From: Blastococcus atacamensis
GTDB taxonomy: Bacteria; Actinomycetota; Actinomycetes; Mycobacteriales; Geodermatophilaceae
Length of the DNA: 64,000 nt
Assembly (NCBI RefSeq): GCF_002938425.1
Contig: NZ_POQU01000006.1
Coordinates: forward strand, 1-64,000
Direction: 5' to 3'
Part shown: piece after piece, positions 24,418 to 33,596 of the stretch
Numbering within the stretch: position 1 is the first letter of the stretch
How the letters are laid out: each line of letters begins with the position of its first letter
Position numbers and translations under genes: made by a program
Notes under the pieces: generated by a model
Told to the model about the DNA's origin: nothing
The model's database searches: none
What the model saw: the letters and a program-made list of their open reading frames with translations, nothing else

Positions 24418-25500
24418 TCAGGCGTGCGAGCGCCTGCGGAGCCTTCGGGTGAGGCGGGCGAGCCACCGTCCGGCCCCGCCGGCGACGCCGGCCGGGAGGA
24501 AGAACAGGGTCAGGAGCAGGGCGACGGCGTAGACCAGCTGCGACCACTGGCCGCCCGTCGTCGAGCCGATCTGCTGACTGATCACGTCGGGCAGGTAGAC
24601 GATGAACGCCGACCCGACCAGGGAGCCCGCCCACGTGCGGGACCCGCCCACGACGCAGGCCGACAGCAGTGTCAGCGAGAAGAACATCGAGTAGCTGTCG
24701 GGCACCGTCGAGGCCAGGACCAGACCGCCGAGAGCGCCGCCCAGCCCGGCGACGGCACTGCTGATCGCGAACATCGTCAGCGTCAGCCGGTTGACGTCGA
24801 CGCCTTCCGACCGTGCCATGAGCGGGTTGACCCGCAGCGCCTCGACCGCCCGGCCCATCGGCCCCGTGGTCAGGTTGCGCAGCAGCACGAGGACCACGGC
24901 CAGGACGACGACCAGCAGCAGGAACTGGAACTGCTCCGGCGTGAGGGCCAGCGCCGCCGGCGGCGTGATGGGAGAGCCGGCCAGCTGCAGCCCGATCGTG
25001 CCGCCGGTGAGGCCCTCGAAGCGGGACAGCAGCAGGGGGAAGATCGCGGCGATGGCGATGGTGAGCAGGCCCAGGTTGAGCCCGCGCACCCTCAGTGCCG
25101 GCAGGCCGATCAACCAGCCGGCCGCTCCCGAGACCACCACAGCCGCCAGGACAGCACCGGGCCATGCCCAGCCGAGCTCCTTGACGAGGATCATCGCGGT
25201 GTAGGCACCGAGGCCGTAGAGGGCGCCGTGGCCGGCGCTGATCTGTCCGGCTCGGCCGATGAGCAGGTTCAGTCCGGCCACCGCGATCGCGATCGTCAGC
25301 ACGCGAGTGGCCTTGAACAGGTCGTAGTCGCTGATCAGGAACGGCACGACGAGTGCGACGACGAAGAGCGCAGTCCACGCCCAGGTGACCGGCCGTCGCC
25401 ACATCGGGCGGAGCTCGGCCAGCGCCGGCGCGGCCGTCGGGGTCGGCGTGGGCGCCGCCCCCTCGGTGCGGGTCGGGGGACCGGAGATCGACGTGGCCAT
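24418..25500 (-). CDS. ABC importer permease (LivM-like)
   Basis: 360-residue inner-membrane permease. About nine or ten hydrophobic segments, with the LivM signatures ATRVLTIAIAVAGLNLLIGRAGQISAGHGALYGLGAY and GLPALRVRGLNLGLLTIAIAAIFP. Its N-terminal extension (about 40 residues, Pro/Thr/Ala-rich) is cytosolic. ATG 25500 overlaps the LivH-like stop by one base. It pairs with LivH to form the channel. Confidence 0.9.
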   Translation of the reverse strand: MATSISGPPTRTEGAAPTPTPTAAPALAELRPMWRRPVTWAWTALFVVALVVPFLISDYDLFKATRVLTIAIAVAGLNLLIGRAGQISAGHGALYGLGAYTAMILVKELGWAWPGAVLAAVVVSGAAGWLIGLPALRVRGLNLGLLTIAIAAIFPLLLSRFEGLTGGTIGLQLAGSPITPPAALALTPEQFQFLLLVVVLAVVLVLLRNLTTGPMGRAVEALRVNPLMARSEGVDVNRLTLTMFAISSAVAGLGGALGGLVLASTVPDSYSMFFSLTLLSACVVGGSRTWAGSLVGSAFIVYLPDVISQQIGSTTGGQWSQLVYAVALLLTLFFLPAGVAGGAGRWLARLTRRLRRRSHA

Positions 25501-26381
25501 CAGGCACGCACCGTCGACGCGCGGCCGAACAGACCCTGGGGCCGGACGAGCAGCACCAGGAAGATGACGGCGAACGGAACCACCAACTGCAGGTCACCTC
25601 CGATGCCGGGGACGTACCGGCTGGCCAGGTTGGACAGGACGCCGATCAGCAGGCCGCCCACGACCGCGCCCAGCCGGCTGGAGAAGCCGCCGAGCGTCAC
25701 CGCCGCCAGGGCGAGCAGCAGCGCGTTGGTCATGAGCTCCGGCGACAGGCCGAGCGTGGGTGCCGCCACCAGTCCGGCGACGGCGCCGACGGCGGCGGCG
25801 ATGCCCCAGCCGACAGCCAGCATCACCCCGGTGGAGATGCCCAGCAGGCGGGCCGAGTCGGGGTTGTCGGCCACGGCGCGGAGCCGCAGCCCCAGCGGTG
25901 TGAACCGGAAGATCAGCCCGCAGAGGAGCATCGCCAGCAGGACCAGCGCCCCGCCGCCGATGGCCTGAGCCGTGAACGTCAGCGGGCCGACGTGGTAGAC
26001 GGCCCCGCCGAAGGGGCTGGCCATCGAGCGGACGTCGGTGCCCCAGATCAGTGCCACGACGGCGTTGCTGCCGAGCAGCAGGGCGGCGGTGACCGTCAGC
26101 AGCGCCAGCGGGCCGCTGCCCTCGACCGGCCGCACGAGCAGCCGCTCGACTCCGGCGCCGAACACGAAGGCCAGGACCACCAGCAGCGGGACGATCAGCC
26201 ACCACGAGAGCCCGGCCGTGCTGAGGGCGAAGGACACGAAGGCCGCCAGCGTGGCGAACTCGCCCTGGGCGAAGTTGAGCGTCCCCGTGCCCTGGAAGAC
26301 CAGCGCGATGGCCAGCGCCAAGGCGGCGTAGACCAGCCCCGTCGTCAGCCCCGACACGGTCTGCTGCAGCAGTTCGGTCAT
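25500..26381 (-). CDS. ABC importer permease (LivH-like)
   Basis: 293 residues with eight or so membrane segments. LivH hallmarks: GLTTGLVYAALALAIALVFQGTGTLNFAQGEFATLAAFV and LGISTGVMLAVGWGIAAAVGAVAGLVAAPT. ATG 26381 is chosen because it has a strong GAGGAGG site; the frame remains open to 26438. It lies 73 bases after the LivF-like gene. Confidence 0.9.
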   Translation of the reverse strand: MTELLQQTVSGLTTGLVYAALALAIALVFQGTGTLNFAQGEFATLAAFVSFALSTAGLSWWLIVPLLVVLAFVFGAGVERLLVRPVEGSGPLALLTVTAALLLGSNAVVALIWGTDVRSMASPFGGAVYHVGPLTFTAQAIGGGALVLLAMLLCGLIFRFTPLGLRLRAVADNPDSARLLGISTGVMLAVGWGIAAAVGAVAGLVAAPTLGLSPELMTNALLLALAAVTLGGFSSRLGAVVGGLLIGVLSNLASRYVPGIGGDLQLVVPFAVIFLVLLVRPQGLFGRASTVRA

Positions 26382-26454
26382 GCCCCCTCCTCGCTGGGGC
26401 TCGTCGGACGCATGACCGACGGTGCTGTGCTGCTCCATGACCTCGCGAGCTCGG

Positions 26455-27204
26455 TCATGAGGACACCCCCGTGAGACCGTCGGGTGATTCGCCGAGGTAG
26501 GCGGCGCGCAGGCCGGCGTCGGCGGCGAGCTCGGCGGCGGGCGCAGCGGCCACGACCCGACCGCGGGCCAGGACGATGCCGCGGTCGGCCACCTTCAGGG
26601 AGGCGCGTGCGTTCTGCTCGGCGAGCAGGACCGACAGCGACCACTCCTCGCGCAGGCGGGCGAGGACGGAGAACATGTCCGCCGAGGTCAGCGGCGCAAG
26701 GCCCAGCGACGGCTCGTCGATGAGCAGCAGCCGCGGCCGGGCCATGAGCGCCCGGGCAAGGGCCAGCATCTGCTGCTGGCCGCCGGAGAGCGCACCCGCC
26801 GGGCGGCGGCGCATCTCGCGGAGGACCGGAAAGGTGTCGTAGATGCGATCGAGGTCGCCGTCGGCCTGGGCTCGGGTCGACGCCGGACGGGAGATGACGC
26901 CGAGCCGGACGTTCTCCTCGACCGTGAGGGCGGTGAAGGTGCCGCGGCCCTGGGGCACGTGGCCCAGCCCGCTGCGGGCGATGCGCGCCGCGCTCGTCCC
27001 GTTCAGCGCGCGGCCGGCGAACGAGATCCCGCCACCCGCCTTGACCGTGCCCGACAGGGCTCGCAGCAGCGTCGTCTTGCCGGCGCCGTTCGCGCCCAGG
27101 ACCGCGACGATCTCGTTCTCCGCGACGGTGAGGTCCATGCTGTGGAGGACCCGAACACCGCCGTACCCGGCGGTGAGCCCCGTGACCTCGAGCAGGCCGG
27201 TCAT
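26455..27204 (-). CDS. ABC importer ATPase (LivF-like)
   Basis: 249-residue ATPase. Walker A GANGAGKTT, Q loop VPQGRGTF, signature LSGGQQQMLALARALM, Walker B LLLIDEPSLGL, H loop LLAEQNA. The LAEQNA ending and GMDLTVAENEIV-type opening are typical of LivF. It energises uptake through the LivH/LivM channel. ATG 27204 overlaps the LivG-like stop (ATGA). Confidence 0.92.
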   Translation of the reverse strand: MTGLLEVTGLTAGYGGVRVLHSMDLTVAENEIVAVLGANGAGKTTLLRALSGTVKAGGGISFAGRALNGTSAARIARSGLGHVPQGRGTFTALTVEENVRLGVISRPASTRAQADGDLDRIYDTFPVLREMRRRPAGALSGGQQQMLALARALMARPRLLLIDEPSLGLAPLTSADMFSVLARLREEWSLSVLLAEQNARASLKVADRGIVLARGRVVAAAPAAELAADAGLRAAYLGESPDGLTGVSS

Positions 27205-28064
27205 GCCGAGTCCTCGGAGACTGCGTGAAGACGCTCGGGCGACGGCTCGTCCACGTCGTCCGCGCCGAGATACGCCGCGACCACGCGGGGGTCGGCACGC
27301 ACCTCGTCGGGGGTCCCGACGGCCAGCAACCGGCCGGAGTCGAGGACGACGACCCGGCGGGCCACCGACATCACCAGGGCGACGTCGTGCTCGACCAGGA
27401 GGACGGTGGTGTCCGCGCCGGCGTGTGCCTCGACCTCGGCCAGCAGGTCCCGCGCCTCCTCGGCGCCGAGGCCGGCAGCCGGCTCGTCGAGCATCAGCAG
27501 GCTGGGCGTGCTCATCAACGCGCGGGCGACCTCGACCCGCCGGCGGTCGCCGTGGGCCAGTCCGGCGACCGGGCGGTCGGCGAGCGCCGCGATCCCGAAC
27601 CGGTCCAGCACCGCGAACGCGCGCTCGAGGGTCTCGCGCTCCTCCTGCCGACGGCGGGGCGTGGCGAGCATGGAGTGCAGGACGCCGACACGGCTGTGCG
27701 CCACCGCGCCGAGAGCGACGTTCTGCAGGGCCGACTCGCCGTCCAGCAGCGCCGGGGTCTGGAACGTGCGGGCGATGCCCAGTCGGGCGCGCTGGTGCGG
27801 GCGGAGCCTGCCGAGCGGACGGCCGTGGAGGGTCAGCTCGCCCTCGTACCGGTAGAGGCCGCTGATGCAGTTGAACAGCGTGGTCTTTCCGGCTCCGTTG
27901 GGGCCGATCACGGCCGAGGTGCCTCCGGCCGCGATCTCGAACACCAGATCGTCGAGGGCGCGCAGTCCGGCGAACGACAGGCCGACACCGCGCGCCACGA
28001 GGGCAGGTGGAGCGCCGCCCGCGGCGTCGGTCGCGGAGCGATCCGGTGAGAGTGCTTGGGTCAC
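27201..28064 (-). CDS. ABC importer ATPase (LivG-like)
   Basis: 287-residue ATPase. Walker A GPNGAGKTT, signature LAHGDRRRVEVARALM (a variant of LSGGQ), Walker B LLMLDEPAAGL, H loop LLVEHD. The long IARTFQTPALLDGESALQNV segment is typical of LivG. First gene of the importer operon. The start is uncertain: GTG 28064 is most plausible, while an upstream ATG at 28124 would run the coding sequence through a palindromic regulatory site. Confidence 0.88.
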   Translation of the reverse strand: MTQALSPDRSATDAAGGAPPALVARGVGLSFAGLRALDDLVFEIAAGGTSAVIGPNGAGKTTLFNCISGLYRYEGELTLHGRPLGRLRPHQRARLGIARTFQTPALLDGESALQNVALGAVAHSRVGVLHSMLATPRRRQEERETLERAFAVLDRFGIAALADRPVAGLAHGDRRRVEVARALMSTPSLLMLDEPAAGLGAEEARDLLAEVEAHAGADTTVLLVEHDVALVMSVARRVVVLDSGRLLAVGTPDEVRADPRVVAAYLGADDVDEPSPERLHAVSEDSA

Positions 28065-28097
28065 AGCGGCGAGTGTGGAGTGGGTCAGGTCACACGA

Positions 28098-28138
28098 GAA
28101 ATGGTTCCTCCGGATGCGAAGCATTCAGCCGGTGAATG
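28098..28138. promoter_or_regulatory. LysR-type regulatory region between importer and LysR gene
   Basis: Contains a perfect inverted repeat CATTCA-GCCGG-TGAATG (28122-28138, 6-5-6 geometry with T-N11-A), preceded by GAAATG at 28098 and ATGC-GAA-GCAT at 28114. The 6-5-6 geometry equals that at 42582-42598 before another island LysR gene. Confidence 0.65.
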
Positions 28139-28179
28139 GCGACGGTACGGTGCGCGACACCACCACGAGGGAGGACCGC

Positions 28180-29097
28180 ATGAACCTGGCTGGAGTGGAC
28201 CTGAATCTGCTCGTCTCGCTGCGCGCGTTGCTGCAGGAGCGGAACGTCACGCGGGCTGCGCAGCTGGTCGGGCTGAGCCAGCCGGCGATGAGCAATGCGC
28301 TGGCCCGCCTTCGCCGGCAGTTCGGCGACGACCTCCTGGTCCGCGAGGGGCGCGGCCTGACGCTGACCCCCGTGGCGCGGGAGTTGCAGCACGCCGTGGA
28401 GCCCGCGCTCGGGATGGTGGAACGGGCCCTGCGCATCCAGGCGTCCTTCGACCCGTCGACCGCGGCCCAGGTGTTCCGCATCGCGGCCAGCGACTACGGC
28501 ATGACCTTGATCGCCGAGCGGCTCCGCGATCTCGGGCAGGTCGCGCCGCGGGTGGTGGTCGACCTGGTGCAGATCGACCACGGCTTCGTGCGGGACAGCG
28601 AGGCGGTGATGCGCCGCGTCGACCTCCTGCTGGCCCCCCGAGCATTCCTGAACGGGTACCCGAGCGAGCCGCTGTCCAGCGAGCCGTGGGTCGCGGTCGT
28701 CGATGCGCAGCACGCAGGGGATCGGCTCGAGGAGTCCGACCTCCATGGGCGCTCCCTCGTCGGCCTCTTCCACGACCTCGGCTCCGGTGCGCACATCGAG
28801 CGCCTGCTGACCGTCCGCGGCATCACCGCGACCGGATCGGTCAACGCCGAGTCGTTCTCCGCGGTGCCGGCACTCGTCGAGGGCACCGAGCGGATCGGGT
28901 TCCTTCCGGCCAGCCTGGCCGCGCGGCTGCGGCCCGGCTACGCGGTGCGGGTCCTCGAGGTGCCCTTCCTCCCGGAGCCGCTGGTCGAGAGCCTGTACTG
29001 GCACCGGTCGGCCCAGCGGGACCCGGCCCACCAGTGGTTGCGCCGGCTGGTTCTCGGCGTCGACACGACGGCAACGACGGATCCATCCGTGCCGTGA
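28180..29097 (+). CDS. LysR-family transcriptional regulator
   Basis: 305 residues. HTH: VDLNLLVSLRALLQERNVTRAAQLVGLSQPAMSNALARLRRQFGDDLLVR; effector domain ending in SLYWHRSAQRDPAHQWLRRLV. ATG 28180 follows a GGGAGGA site. It is divergent from the ABC importer operon and is followed after 95 bases by the amidohydrolase-cyclase-FAH-SDR operon on the same strand, so it may control uptake and the first hydrolytic steps together. Confidence 0.92.
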   Translation: MNLAGVDLNLLVSLRALLQERNVTRAAQLVGLSQPAMSNALARLRRQFGDDLLVREGRGLTLTPVARELQHAVEPALGMVERALRIQASFDPSTAAQVFRIAASDYGMTLIAERLRDLGQVAPRVVVDLVQIDHGFVRDSEAVMRRVDLLLAPRAFLNGYPSEPLSSEPWVAVVDAQHAGDRLEESDLHGRSLVGLFHDLGSGAHIERLLTVRGITATGSVNAESFSAVPALVEGTERIGFLPASLAARLRPGYAVRVLEVPFLPEPLVESLYWHRSAQRDPAHQWLRRLVLGVDTTATTDPSVP

Positions 29098-29109
29098 ATG
29101 GCACGCCAT
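29098..29109. promoter_or_regulatory. Short palindrome before amidohydrolase operon
   Basis: ATGGC-AC-GCCAT, directly after the LysR stop. It overlaps GTGAATGGC (29094-29102), a 9-mer also found at 28132-28140 and 43559-43567. Possible half-site of an island regulator; weak on its own. Confidence 0.35.
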
Positions 29110-29192
29110 ACCGAATCCGTGGTTCCGCTCCCGAGTGCGACCGCCGATGCTGAGAGCCGCTGTGCCATCGCCGTCACACGAGGAGTGGACGC

Positions 29193-30197
29193 TTGCCCGA
29201 CGTACCTGCCATCGACGTCCACGCCCATGCCGCCGTCCCCGCGGCCGACGCCCTCCTGGAAGGGCAGCCGGGTCTGGCGCAGCAACGCGGGGTGGACGCC
29301 GCCACGCTCGGCCCCGAGTCGCTCGCCTACAACATGCGACACATCGCCGAACTCGCCCCGAAGCTGACCGACCTCGACCTGCGGCTCGCCGCGATGGACG
29401 CGGCACGGATCGACGTGCAAGCGGTCAGTGCCACCCCGTTGCCGCACGCCTGGGCCGATCGGGACCTGGCGGCACGGCTCGTCGCCGCGACCAACGAGGG
29501 CATCGTCCAGACGTGCGCGAAGCAGCCGGACCGGCTGCTGCCGATCGGGACCGTCTCCCTGCAGCACCCCGACCTGGCCGTCGGCCAGCTGGAGACGGCG
29601 GTGCGCGACCTCGGCATGCGCGGCGTGCAGATCTCGACCGCGGCCGGTCCCGGACGGGAGCTGGACGACCCGTCCCTGGCCGACTTCTGGGCCGCCGCCG
29701 AGGAGCTGGACACCGCCGTGCTCATCCATCCGTGGGGCTGCACGCTCGGCGAGCGGCTGAACGCCTACTACCTGTTCAATAGCGTCGGGAACCCGACCGA
29801 GACGGCGCTGGCCCTGTCGCGCCTGGTCTTCTCGGGCCTCCTGGAGCGTCACCCGGGGCTCAAGGTCTGGTCGGCCCACGGCGGCGGCTACCTCGCCAGC
29901 TACGTCGTCCGCGCGGACCACGCCTGGGCCGCTCGAGCTGACGCCCACACGACGGAGCAGCCGCCCAGCGCACTGCTCCGCCGCACCTTCATCGATTCGC
30001 TCGTCTACACGCCCGAGCAGCTGCGCCACCTGGTCTCGGTCATGGGGCCCGGCCAGGTGACGCTCGGCAGCGACTACCCCTTCGACATGGGTGTCGACGA
30101 CCCGGTCGACCGGCTGGAAGCAGCCGGCTTAGACCCCGCCACCACCGACGCCATCCGCGGCGGCAACGCCGCCCGACTCCTAGGACTGGACTCGTGA
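29193..30197 (+). CDS. Amidohydrolase/ACMSD-family decarboxylase or hydrolase
   Basis: 334 residues, amidohydrolase_2 fold. Metal ligands in IDVHAHA (HxH), VLIHPWG, VWSAHGGGY and LGSDYPFDMG (Asp). Relatives decarboxylate 2-amino-3-carboxymuconate semialdehyde, resorcylate or carboxyvanillate, or hydrolyse lactones. TTG start with an AGGAG site 9 bases upstream. It ends in a GTGA overlap with the cyclase gene. In this island, decarboxylation of an aromatic acid or of a ring-opened acid is plausible. Confidence 0.85.
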   Translation: MPDVPAIDVHAHAAVPAADALLEGQPGLAQQRGVDAATLGPESLAYNMRHIAELAPKLTDLDLRLAAMDAARIDVQAVSATPLPHAWADRDLAARLVAATNEGIVQTCAKQPDRLLPIGTVSLQHPDLAVGQLETAVRDLGMRGVQISTAAGPGRELDDPSLADFWAAAEELDTAVLIHPWGCTLGERLNAYYLFNSVGNPTETALALSRLVFSGLLERHPGLKVWSAHGGGYLASYVVRADHAWAARADAHTTEQPPSALLRRTFIDSLVYTPEQLRHLVSVMGPGQVTLGSDYPFDMGVDDPVDRLEAAGLDPATTDAIRGGNAARLLGLDS

Positions 30198-31192
30198 ACG
30201 GTTACGACATCACGGCGAACTTCGGACCGGATCCCGAGGCCGCCATCGCCGACTCGGCGAAGCGGTTCAGCAACTGGAACCGGTGGGGCGCCGATGACGC
30301 GCTCGGCACGGTGAACCTCCTCGACGCCGCGAAGCGCGCCGCTGCTGCGGGTCTCGTGCGCAGGGGGGACTCGTTCAGCCTGTCGCTGCCCTTCGACGAG
30401 GACGGCCCGCAGTTCGGCTGGAAGCGCCGGGTGAACCCGGTGCGGGTCATGACCTCCACGGGCATGGACACCGCCGAGCAGATGGGTCTCCCGCACGGCC
30501 TCTCGGTCGCCGACGACTCGGTCTTCATGCCGCTGCAGTGCTCGACGCAGTGGGACGGCCTCGGCCACGTCTTCGACCACGGTGTGGCCTGGAACGGCCG
30601 GGTGGCCCGCGAGGTCGTGACCAGCGAGGGCGACTTCGCCACCGGCATCGAGCACCTGGCCGCGCCCGTGGTCGGTCGCGGTGTGCTGCTCGACGTCGGC
30701 CGCGCGCTCGGGGACGACGGGGAGCTGCCCGACGGCTGCCCGATCACCAGTGCAGACCTCGAGGAGACGATCCGCCGGCAGGGGGAGACCTCCCGGGTCG
30801 GACGGGGCGACATCGTGCTGGTCCGGACCGGCCAGCTGGCCCGCGTCCGCCGTCGGCTGGCCGCGGGCGAGGGCTGGGGCTCCTACGCCGGGGGGCCGGC
30901 GCCGGGGCTCTCGTTCGAGACGGCGGGCTGGCTGCACTCCTCCGAGATCGCCGCGCTGGCCACCGACACCTGGGGCGCGGAGGTGCGGCCCAACGAGTGG
31001 CCGGGCGCGATGCAGCCGCTGCACCAGGTGGCGCTGCCGCACATCGGCCTGCTTCTGGGGGAGATGTGGGACCTGGACGGCCTGGCCGCCGACTGCGCCG
31101 AGGACGGCGTGTACGAGTTCCTCCTCGCTGCGCAGCCGCTGCCCTTCACCCGTGCCGTCGGGTCGCCGGTCAACCCCGTGGCGGTGAAGTGA
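30194..31192 (+). CDS. Cyclase-family hydrolase (PF04199), copy 1
   Basis: 332 residues, kynurenine-formamidase/cyclase fold. The metal-binding motif reads STQWDGLGHVFDHG, with GVLLDVGRA and GDIVLVRTGQ downstream. Members open lactones or amides or act on enol acids. It is 332 residues long like the paralogue at 41537-42535 (shared NWNRWGADDALGT/NWGRWGADDVLGT and ATDTWG.EVRPNE blocks). GTG start overlaps the amidohydrolase stop. Probable role: hydrolysis of a lactone or formyl/amide intermediate after ring opening. Confidence 0.85.
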   Translation: MNGYDITANFGPDPEAAIADSAKRFSNWNRWGADDALGTVNLLDAAKRAAAAGLVRRGDSFSLSLPFDEDGPQFGWKRRVNPVRVMTSTGMDTAEQMGLPHGLSVADDSVFMPLQCSTQWDGLGHVFDHGVAWNGRVAREVVTSEGDFATGIEHLAAPVVGRGVLLDVGRALGDDGELPDGCPITSADLEETIRRQGETSRVGRGDIVLVRTGQLARVRRRLAAGEGWGSYAGGPAPGLSFETAGWLHSSEIAALATDTWGAEVRPNEWPGAMQPLHQVALPHIGLLLGEMWDLDGLAADCAEDGVYEFLLAAQPLPFTRAVGSPVNPVAVK

Positions 31193-31193
31193 C

Positions 31194-32129
31194 GTGCGCC
31201 TGACCACCCTGCGGACCGGCGACGGCCCTCGCGTCGGCCTCCTCGACGGCGACGTGATCCGGCTCCTCGACGCCGGCCCGACGCTGCTCGACGTCATCCG
31301 GGGAGGAGACGAGGCGCTGGCCGACGTCGCCCGCCGGGTCCGCTCCGGGGACGCCGTGCCGGTGCCGGACGCCCCGTTCGGCCCGCTGCTCGAGCCGCCC
31401 AGCGTGCGCGACTTCCTGACCTACGAGGCGCACCTGGCCGAGCTGGCCGGCAGCGTGCCCGACGAGTGGTACGAGAAGCCGCTGTTCTACTTCTCCAACC
31501 CGGCGTCGATCACCGGCCCCTACGACGAGGTGCGCATCCCTCCGCTGGCCACGCAGCTGGACTACGAGCTCGAGGTGGGCGTCGTCGTCGGCCGCGCGGG
31601 CTCGGACCTCACTCCGGCCCAGGCCGCGAACTCGATCCTCGGGTACACGATCTTCAACGACTGGTCCGCCCGCGACCTGCAGGTGCACGAGTTCAAGTTC
31701 CCCATGGGCCCGTCGAAGTCGAAGGACGCCGCCATCACCCTGGGGCCGTGGCTGGTGACCGCCGACGAGCTCGCCGATCACGTCCAGGACGGGCGCCTGG
31801 CCCTGCGCACCGAGGTCTCGCTGAACGGGGTGCGCACCGGCGGTGACGTCACCTCCAACATGGCCTGGTCGTTCGCCGAGCTGGTCGCCTACGCCTCGCG
31901 CGGCACCGTCGTCCGCCCCGGTGACGTCATGGGCTCCGGCACCTGCGGCACCGGCTGCCTCGCCGAGATCAAGCGGTCCAACCCGGACACCGCCCCCGGC
32001 TGGCTGGCTCCCGGGGACGTCGTCCGCATCGAGGTCGAGCAGCTGGGGTACATCGAGAACCGGCTCGTGCCCGGCCCCGAGCCCGTGGAGATCCCGTCGG
32101 GCCGGCGCCGGATCCGGCCGGAGGCCTGA
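31194..32129 (+). CDS. Fumarylacetoacetate-hydrolase-family protein (copy 2)
   Basis: 311 residues. An N-terminal domain is followed by the FAH catalytic domain with metal motifs DYELEVGVVVGR, NDWSARDLQ and MGSGTCGTGCLAEIK. It is closely related to the copy at 38455 (shared VRDF, EWY.KP/EWYQAP, FYF.NP and STSKDAA/KGKDSATTLGPWLVTADEL blocks). GTG start one base after the cyclase stop. Acts on a 2-oxo acid or acylpyruvate-like ring-cleavage product. Confidence 0.87.
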   Translation: MRLTTLRTGDGPRVGLLDGDVIRLLDAGPTLLDVIRGGDEALADVARRVRSGDAVPVPDAPFGPLLEPPSVRDFLTYEAHLAELAGSVPDEWYEKPLFYFSNPASITGPYDEVRIPPLATQLDYELEVGVVVGRAGSDLTPAQAANSILGYTIFNDWSARDLQVHEFKFPMGPSKSKDAAITLGPWLVTADELADHVQDGRLALRTEVSLNGVRTGGDVTSNMAWSFAELVAYASRGTVVRPGDVMGSGTCGTGCLAEIKRSNPDTAPGWLAPGDVVRIEVEQLGYIENRLVPGPEPVEIPSGRRRIRPEA

Positions 32130-32131
32130 GC

Positions 32132-32917
32132 ATGGAGCTGAAGGACGCCGTCGTCGTCGTCACCGGCGCGGGCAGTGGGATCGGTGCGGCGCTCGCCCGG
32201 CGGTTCGCCGCCGAGGGCGCCGCGGCCGTGGTGGTCAGCGACCGGGACGGCGAAGCCGCGCGGCGGGTGGCCGGGGAGATCGGCGGGACGGCGGACACCA
32301 CCGACGTGACCGACGAGTCGGCGGTCACCGCGCTCGTCGAGCGCACGCTGGCCGCGCACGGTCGGATCGACCTGTTCTGCTCCAACGCCGGGGTGTTCTC
32401 CGGTGGGGGAGTGGAGACCCCGACCGCGGTCTGGGAGCAGGTGTTCGCGGTCAACGTCCTCGCGCACGTGCACGCGGCGCGCGCCGTCCTCCCCTCGATG
32501 CTCGCGCGGGGCAGCGGCTACCTGCTCAACGTCGCCTCCGCGGCGGGCCTGCTCACCACCCCCGGCGACGCCCCGTACACGGTGTCCAAGCACGGCGCGG
32601 TGGCCTTCGCCGAGTGGCTGGCCGTGACCTACGGCGACCGCGGGATCAGGGTCAGTGCCGTCTGCCCCCTGGGCGTGGCGACCCCGCTGCTCCTCGACCC
32701 GCTCGAGGAGGGCAGCTCGGCCGCCTCGGTGGTCGCGGCCTCCGGCACCGTGCTCACGCCCGAAGAGGTCGCGCGGACGGTCGCCGAGGGGGTCGCCGAC
32801 GAGCGGTTCCTGATCCTCCCGCATCCCGAGGTCGGCACCTACTGGGCGCAGAAGGCCGCCGACCCCGACCGCTGGCTGGCCGGGGTCCGGAAGCTGGTGC
32901 GGAAGACCGTCAGCTGA
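32132..32917 (+). CDS. Short-chain dehydrogenase/reductase
   Basis: 261 residues, classical SDR. Cofactor motif VVTGAGSGIGAALARRF, NAG motif FCSNAG, catalytic Ser in LLNVASAAGL and YxxxK in YTVSKHG. Asp in VVVSDRDG favours NAD(H). It ends the plus-strand operon, 2 bases after the FAH gene, and overlaps the converging hydrolase gene by 8 bases. It probably oxidises or reduces an alcohol/ketone of the side chain. Confidence 0.87.
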   Translation: MELKDAVVVVTGAGSGIGAALARRFAAEGAAAVVVSDRDGEAARRVAGEIGGTADTTDVTDESAVTALVERTLAAHGRIDLFCSNAGVFSGGGVETPTAVWEQVFAVNVLAHVHAARAVLPSMLARGSGYLLNVASAAGLLTTPGDAPYTVSKHGAVAFAEWLAVTYGDRGIRVSAVCPLGVATPLLLDPLEEGSSAASVVAASGTVLTPEEVARTVAEGVADERFLILPHPEVGTYWAQKAADPDRWLAGVRKLVRKTVS

Positions 32918-33596
32918 CGGCCCGGACCCGCTCGGCCACCAGGTCGGCGACGGCTCCGGGGCGGGTGGCGGCCGGGCTGTGGCCGCCGGGCCACTCGAGG
33001 ACTCGGGTGGCGCGCTGTGCCATCGCGCGCTGCCGGTCGGGGTGCACGACCTCGTCGCCGGCGCACACGACGTAGGTCGAGGGGACGCTGCGCCAGGCGA
33101 TGCCCTCGGGCACGCCGCGGAAGACGTTCCGGCCCACCGGCCGCAGGCGGGCGGTGGCGACCGCGGCCACCTCGGGGAGCGCGTCGCCGTACAGCAGCTG
33201 GGCGCCGAGGTCCGGGTCGAGGGCCACCTGGTCCGCGGTCACCCGCAGCGCCTCGCCGAGCCGGGTGTCGGGCAGCCCGGCGACTGCCCCCGGCCGGCTG
33301 ACCGACTCGCCCTCGTCCAGCTGGTAGGCGGCGACGTACACGAGCTCGCGGACCAGCGGGTGCCTGCCGGCCGCCGTGATCACCGCGCCACCGTAGGAGT
33401 GCCCGACCAGGACGGCGGGGCGGCCGAAGGCGTCCAGCGCCTCCTGGGTCACCCCCGTGTCCTCGGCCAGGTCGGTGAGCGGGAGCTCGACCGCGACGCT
33501 GTCGATCCCGCGGGCGGCCAGGGCGGCGCGGACGCCGTCCCAGCACCACGCACCGTGCCAGAGACCGTGCACCAGGACGGCGCCCGGCGCGGTCAT
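32910..33596 (-). CDS. Alpha/beta hydrolase
   Basis: 228-residue alpha/beta hydrolase. HGLWHGAWCWDGVRAAL oxyanion-hole loop, nucleophile Ser in LVGHSYGGAV, Asp in VCAGDEVV and His near WPGGHSPA. It resembles the small EstC/pyrethroid-hydrolase-like group. ATG 33596 overlaps the enoyl-CoA hydratase stop (ATGA). Last gene of the beta-oxidation-like operon. Substrate unknown; an ester, thioester or C-C bond is possible. Confidence 0.85.
   Translation of the reverse strand: MTAPGAVLVHGLWHGAWCWDGVRAALAARGIDSVAVELPLTDLAEDTGVTQEALDAFGRPAVLVGHSYGGAVITAAGRHPLVRELVYVAAYQLDEGESVSRPGAVAGLPDTRLGEALRVTADQVALDPDLGAQLLYGDALPEVAAVATARLRPVGRNVFRGVPEGIAWRSVPSTYVVCAGDEVVHPDRQRAMAQRATRVLEWPGGHSPAATRPGAVADLVAERVRAVS

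Noticed and set aside
28065-28124. 20-residue N-terminal extension of the LivG-like ATPase
   Set aside because: It would run through the GAAATG...CATTC regulatory region; the extra residues do not look like LivG. The downstream GTG has a poor ribosome-binding site, so some doubt remains.
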